Assembly: GCA_030527765.1 (NCBI GenBank)
Contig: JAUNAE010000186.1
Span: forward strand, 1 to 7,493
DNA: 7,493 nt
Direction of reading: 5' to 3'
Origin: Eubacteriales bacterium
Lineage (GTDB): Bacteria; Bacillota_A; Clostridia; Lachnospirales; Lachnospiraceae
Shown here: in pieces, positions 4,917-7,493 of the stretch
How the letters are laid out: every line of letters starts with the position of its first letter
Position numbering within the stretch: the first letter of the stretch is position 1
Translations under genes and position numbers: made by a program
Notes under the pieces: model-generated
What the model saw: the letters and a program-made list of their open reading frames with translations, nothing else
Databases searched by the model: none
What the model was told of the DNA's origin: nothing

Positions 4917-7493
4917 TTATTTCTTTCTTTTTTTGAGATAAACAACAACTCCGGCAATTGCACCAAGGGCAATGATCAAAACAATGATATAAGGAAGAAT
5001 CACTGTATTGTCTCCGGTCTCTACGGCATGTCTTCCGCCCGGAGTCGGTGTCGGTGTATTGGCTCCGTCCTCTACAATGAAATCCACACTCTTAATGTCC
5101 GTCTCTTTTGCGGTCTGCCAGGTGCTTCCGTCAAATTCCTGTTTACTGAACATAACTTTCAATTTGTACGCACCGGCTTGTCCAATGCGGAAAGTTCCGG
5201 TATATGGTGCACTAGCCCATGTACGGTCTTCTACAACATTCCATTTCACCGGAAGGTATCGCACATCTCCCTTACCCGGCTTCTGATTCTGCATTCCGGC
5301 TCCGATTGCCGTAAATGTAATCTTTGATCCAAGAGTGAATCTGCTTCCCGGTGTGATTCCTGAAATCTGATTATAATCCGGATTTGCAATCTGGGCATTC
5401 TTTGCGTTTACTGCAACATTAATGGAAGTTTTGAGAGCAATTCCATTGGGATTTGTTACTCCTGCCGGCAATGTGACAGTACCATTCACCGTAAACTTCT
5501 GCTCTGCGGTTACTTTCGGATCATAAGAACATCCGGCAACATTCCAGGTAACTCCCGCTCTCATGCGGCCTGCCGTTGTATTAATAACCACAGTACTTGG
5601 AAGACGCAATGCTTCTACGGTCTTCTCAGTACCATTTGCCAGTCCCGTAACCGGACTAGGCTGTGCAATCGAAGTAAGAACAACACTCTTATTCGTAACC
5701 ATGAAATCCGCTGTCACAGAAGCCTGTACCCCTTCTGCATTTGGAATGGTAATGGTTTCATGATAATTGCCTGCAGGCAGTCCTGTACGAGGTCGAATCG
5801 AAAACGATGCAGTACTATTTGCTTTCAAAGTGTAAGTGCTCAGTCGACTGACAGTATAGTATCCGCTTGTCGGCTGCTGCAGATGGATCGTATCTGTTCC
5901 ATTATTATGGATAATAATATTCTGACTTAGAGGAGCTGATGTATATCCTGTCTGCATACTGCCAAAAGCCACGGAATTCGGTGATACAAACATCGAATAA
6001 ATTGTCGCGGATTTTACTCTGAAAACAGCAGTTACATTTCCAAGATCTTTTCCATCCTCTGACTTCAGTTTCAGAATATCACTGTAACCGCTGACCGGAA
6101 GACCGGTCTTTGGTCTTACAGTAAAGGTTGCTGTTGCATTTGGTGCCAGGACATTATTGCTGAAGCCGCTCACTTCAAAATACTGGGAAGAAAGATTCTT
6201 GAGAGTCACTTCATCCCCTGTATTGGTAATGGTCACTGTCTGTGCCGCCGGTGCTTCTGTGTATCCCACAGTAGAAACACCGAAGTCAAGCGTGTATGCA
6301 GAAATCTGCAGCTGATATACCGGATCCGGCTCGATTGTAATCTCAGAAGTAGGTGTTGGGGTAGGTGTCTCTTCCACCGGTGTCACTGTCGGGATCGGTG
6401 TTGGAGTTTCTTCCGGTGTAGGAGTTGGTGTCTCTTCTACCGGCTCCGGTGTCTCTTCCGGTGTAGGAGTTGGTGTCTCCTCTGCCGGTTCCGGTGTCTC
6501 TTCCGGTGTCGGGGTAGGTGTCTCCTCTACAGGATTCGGATTCTCTGCCGATGTAATCTCAACGGTGGCATCATATTTGAACTCAAAACCTTCCTGAGTT
6601 GTATATACAATCGTCTCGGAGTAAAATCCTTCTCCCAATCCGCTTCTCGGATAAATTTTCAGATCCACAGACTCTCCCGGATTCAATGTCGTCGTGTCAT
6701 CTACGTAGAAAGATTCCGGTGAGCAGATATTAAAATTCAGAGCAACATTACCGGTATTGGTTAAGGTTACACTCTGAGCAACCGTTGTAGTGTCGCTTCC
6801 TTCTTCTACAGTTTCAAAGTCAACAACACCAAGACCATTCGGTGTTGTCACAGTGCCGCTCACTTCCTCCTGAACCGGCGCCTCTGTCGGTTCTGCAGGT
6901 TCCTCGGTTGGTTCAGGCTCTTCTACTTCCGGTGCCTCTGTCGGCTCAACAGGAATTTCGATATACTCATCTTCCGATTCTGCCGGTTCTTCCGTCGACT
7001 CTACAGGAATTTCGACATACTCGTCCGTCGATTCTGTTGGTTCTTCCGTCGGCTCTGCAGGAATTTCGATAGACTGCTCCGCAATCTCAACATTCGCAAC
7101 AAATGCGAACTCAACGCCTTCCTGCGTTGTATAAGCGATCGTCTCTTCGTGAACGCCTGCACTCAGGTTGTCTCTTGGATAAATATTGACCGTTACAGAC
7201 TGTCCCGGCTCCAGCGGTGTCTGAACATCTTCTGCATAGAAGTCTGTTGGTGTGATCGTCTGGAAATTCAGCGTCTGTGATCCGGTATTCGTAAAGGTCA
7301 CCTGCTGTGCGAGAGACGGCATCTCAGAAGCACTCTGATCAACCACACCAAACTCCAGCGTTCCGGCACCATTTGGTGTTGTCACACTGCCGGATGCCGA
7401 AATTTCATTACCATCTTCGCCATATGTGATCCAGTCCTCGTCTCCATTGTCTGTCCAGGTTTCTACGTTTCCGTTATCTGTCTGTCCCTGATC
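4917..7493 (-). CDS. Cell-surface protein with Ig-like repeats and TGD-type C-terminal anchor (partial, N-terminus missing)
   Basis: The frame is open to the right edge, giving 858 visible residues; the GTG at 7383-7385 is an internal Val codon. From the N-side there is a short Gly/Asn/Asp-rich stretch, then Ig-like repeat 1 (about 37-140), an acidic Pro/Thr/Glu linker (142-211), repeat 2 (about 212-315), and a Thr-Pro-Glu linker (about 320-393). Repeat 3 (about 394-496) and repeat 4 (about 497-603) follow. Each repeat has a VTxTNTG-like strand and a later xxRPxTGLPxGxY or IYPRxxLxxG strand, as in ASPM/MSP-like and choice-of-anchor-D-type folds. Next come a possible Big_4-type Ig-like domain (about 604-697) and an unclassified beta-rich region (about 698-809). 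The end is a TPTPTP spacer, VETGDNT (824-830), a hydrophobic helix (about 833-853) and KKRKK. This is probably an exported, surface-displayed protein attached by a sortase or held by its C-terminal helix. Binding partner unknown. No enzyme motif seen. Confidence 0.9.
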   Translation of the reverse strand, partial: DQGQTDNGNVETWTDNGDEDWITYGEDGNEISASGSVTTPNGAGTLEFGVVDQSASEMPSLAQQVTFTNTGSQTLNFQTITPTDFYAEDVQTPLEPGQSVTVNIYPRDNLSAGVHEETIAYTTQEGVEFAFVANVEIAEQSIEIPAEPTEEPTESTDEYVEIPVESTEEPAESEDEYIEIPVEPTEAPEVEEPEPTEEPAEPTEAPVQEEVSGTVTTPNGLGVVDFETVEEGSDTTTVAQSVTLTNTGNVALNFNICSPESFYVDDTTTLNPGESVDLKIYPRSGLGEGFYSETIVYTTQEGFEFKYDATVEITSAENPNPVEETPTPTPEETPEPAEETPTPTPEETPEPVEETPTPTPEETPTPIPTVTPVEETPTPTPTSEITIEPDPVYQLQISAYTLDFGVSTVGYTEAPAAQTVTITNTGDEVTLKNLSSQYFEVSGFSNNVLAPNATATFTVRPKTGLPVSGYSDILKLKSEDGKDLGNVTAVFRVKSATIYSMFVSPNSVAFGSMQTGYTSAPLSQNIIIHNNGTDTIHLQQPTSGYYTVSRLSTYTLKANSTASFSIRPRTGLPAGNYHETITIPNAEGVQASVTADFMVTNKSVVLTSIAQPSPVTGLANGTEKTVEALRLPSTVVINTTAGRMRAGVTWNVAGCSYDPKVTAEQKFTVNGTVTLPAGVTNPNGIALKTSINVAVNAKNAQIANPDYNQISGITPGSRFTLGSKITFTAIGAGMQNQKPGKGDVRYLPVKWNVVEDRTWASAPYTGTFRIGQAGAYKLKVMFSKQEFDGSTWQTAKETDIKSVDFIVEDGANTPTPTPGGRHAVETGDNTVILPYIIVLIIALGAIAGVVVYLKKRKK
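6351..6530 (-). repeat. 45-bp in-frame tandem repeat encoding the Thr-Pro-Glu linker
   Basis: Three consecutive 45-bp units encode [V/A]EETPTPTPEETP[E/T]P at about 6396-6530. After an 18-bp interruption a fourth, partial unit runs to 6351. Synonymous differences between units show that they are not freshly copied, but the length could still vary by slippage or recombination. The encoded linker is probably an extended, rigid stalk between Ig-like repeats 2 and 3. Confidence 0.85.
6909..7070 (-). repeat. 54-bp in-frame tandem repeat encoding an acidic linker
   Basis: Units of 18 residues begin [I/V]EIP[A/V]E, continue with TEEP or TEAP, and in the first two copies end in DEY. Two full copies and a third, diverged copy are visible. 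The linker is highly acidic and separates Ig-like repeats 1 and 2. The period differs from that of the 45-bp array downstream, so the two linkers were expanded separately. Confidence 0.8.

Noticed and set aside
6351..7070. Tandem repeats as a CRISPR array
   Set aside because: The repeats are contiguous, in frame, protein-coding and have no unique spacers.
6842..7072. Plus-strand repetitive ORF (LPS/RHT-like units)
   Set aside because: The repeats are the reverse complement of the 54-bp linker repeat of the surface-protein gene; a multiple-of-3 repeat opens other frames too.
7383..7385. GTG as start codon of the surface-protein gene
   Set aside because: The frame is open a further 36 codons to the window edge, there is no ribosome binding site, and the codon lies inside the first Ig-like repeat (SGSVTTPNG, compare SGTVTTPNG in repeat 2).

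Overview
The window looks like chromosomal DNA from a Gram-positive anaerobe of the Clostridia, most likely a Lachnospiraceae gut commensal. This rests on a DegV-family protein, a DUF5721-like protein, a small standalone Spo0A C-terminal-domain protein, an HtpG with a CIRCE operator, a surface protein with a TGD-type C-terminal anchor, AGGAGG-type ribosome binding sites and AT-rich intergenic DNA. Genus was not determined. No rRNA, tRNA, CRISPR array, insertion sequence or phage gene was seen.

Layout. Positions 1-360 (minus) hold the N-terminal part of a single-pass membrane protein with an acidic extracellular tail; its 3' end is off the left edge. Positions 448-1287 (minus) encode a DegV/FakB-type fatty-acid-binding protein, probably starting at TTG. 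It diverges from a DUF5721-like protein at 1447-1941 (plus) across a 159-bp promoter region. The DUF5721-like gene converges, with a 16-bp gap, on a Spo0A_C-domain protein at 1958-2278 (minus).

The 2279-2608 gap is not empty. It has a -10 element and TTCGA-type palindromes upstream of the Spo0A_C gene, a strong minus-strand terminator, a GC-rich hairpin, and a near-consensus minus-strand promoter just behind the htpG stop. Together these suggest a small RNA of about 137 nt or a terminated leader. Positions 2609-4657 (minus) encode HtpG (Hsp90), with a promoter and a CIRCE (HrcA) operator upstream. A strong terminator with a UUCG loop follows the last gene, a long surface protein (4917-7493, minus) whose N-terminus is off the right edge. 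It has four Ig-like repeats, two low-complexity Pro/Thr/Glu linkers and a C-terminal wall or membrane anchor.

The genes do not form one pathway. They are neighbouring single-gene units: fatty-acid uptake, a possible DNA-binding regulator, heat-shock chaperoning and a cell-surface protein. I did not find a clear new multi-gene system. The best leads are the unexplained transcription unit at 2430-2600 and the orphan Spo0A_C protein with an altered recognition helix.
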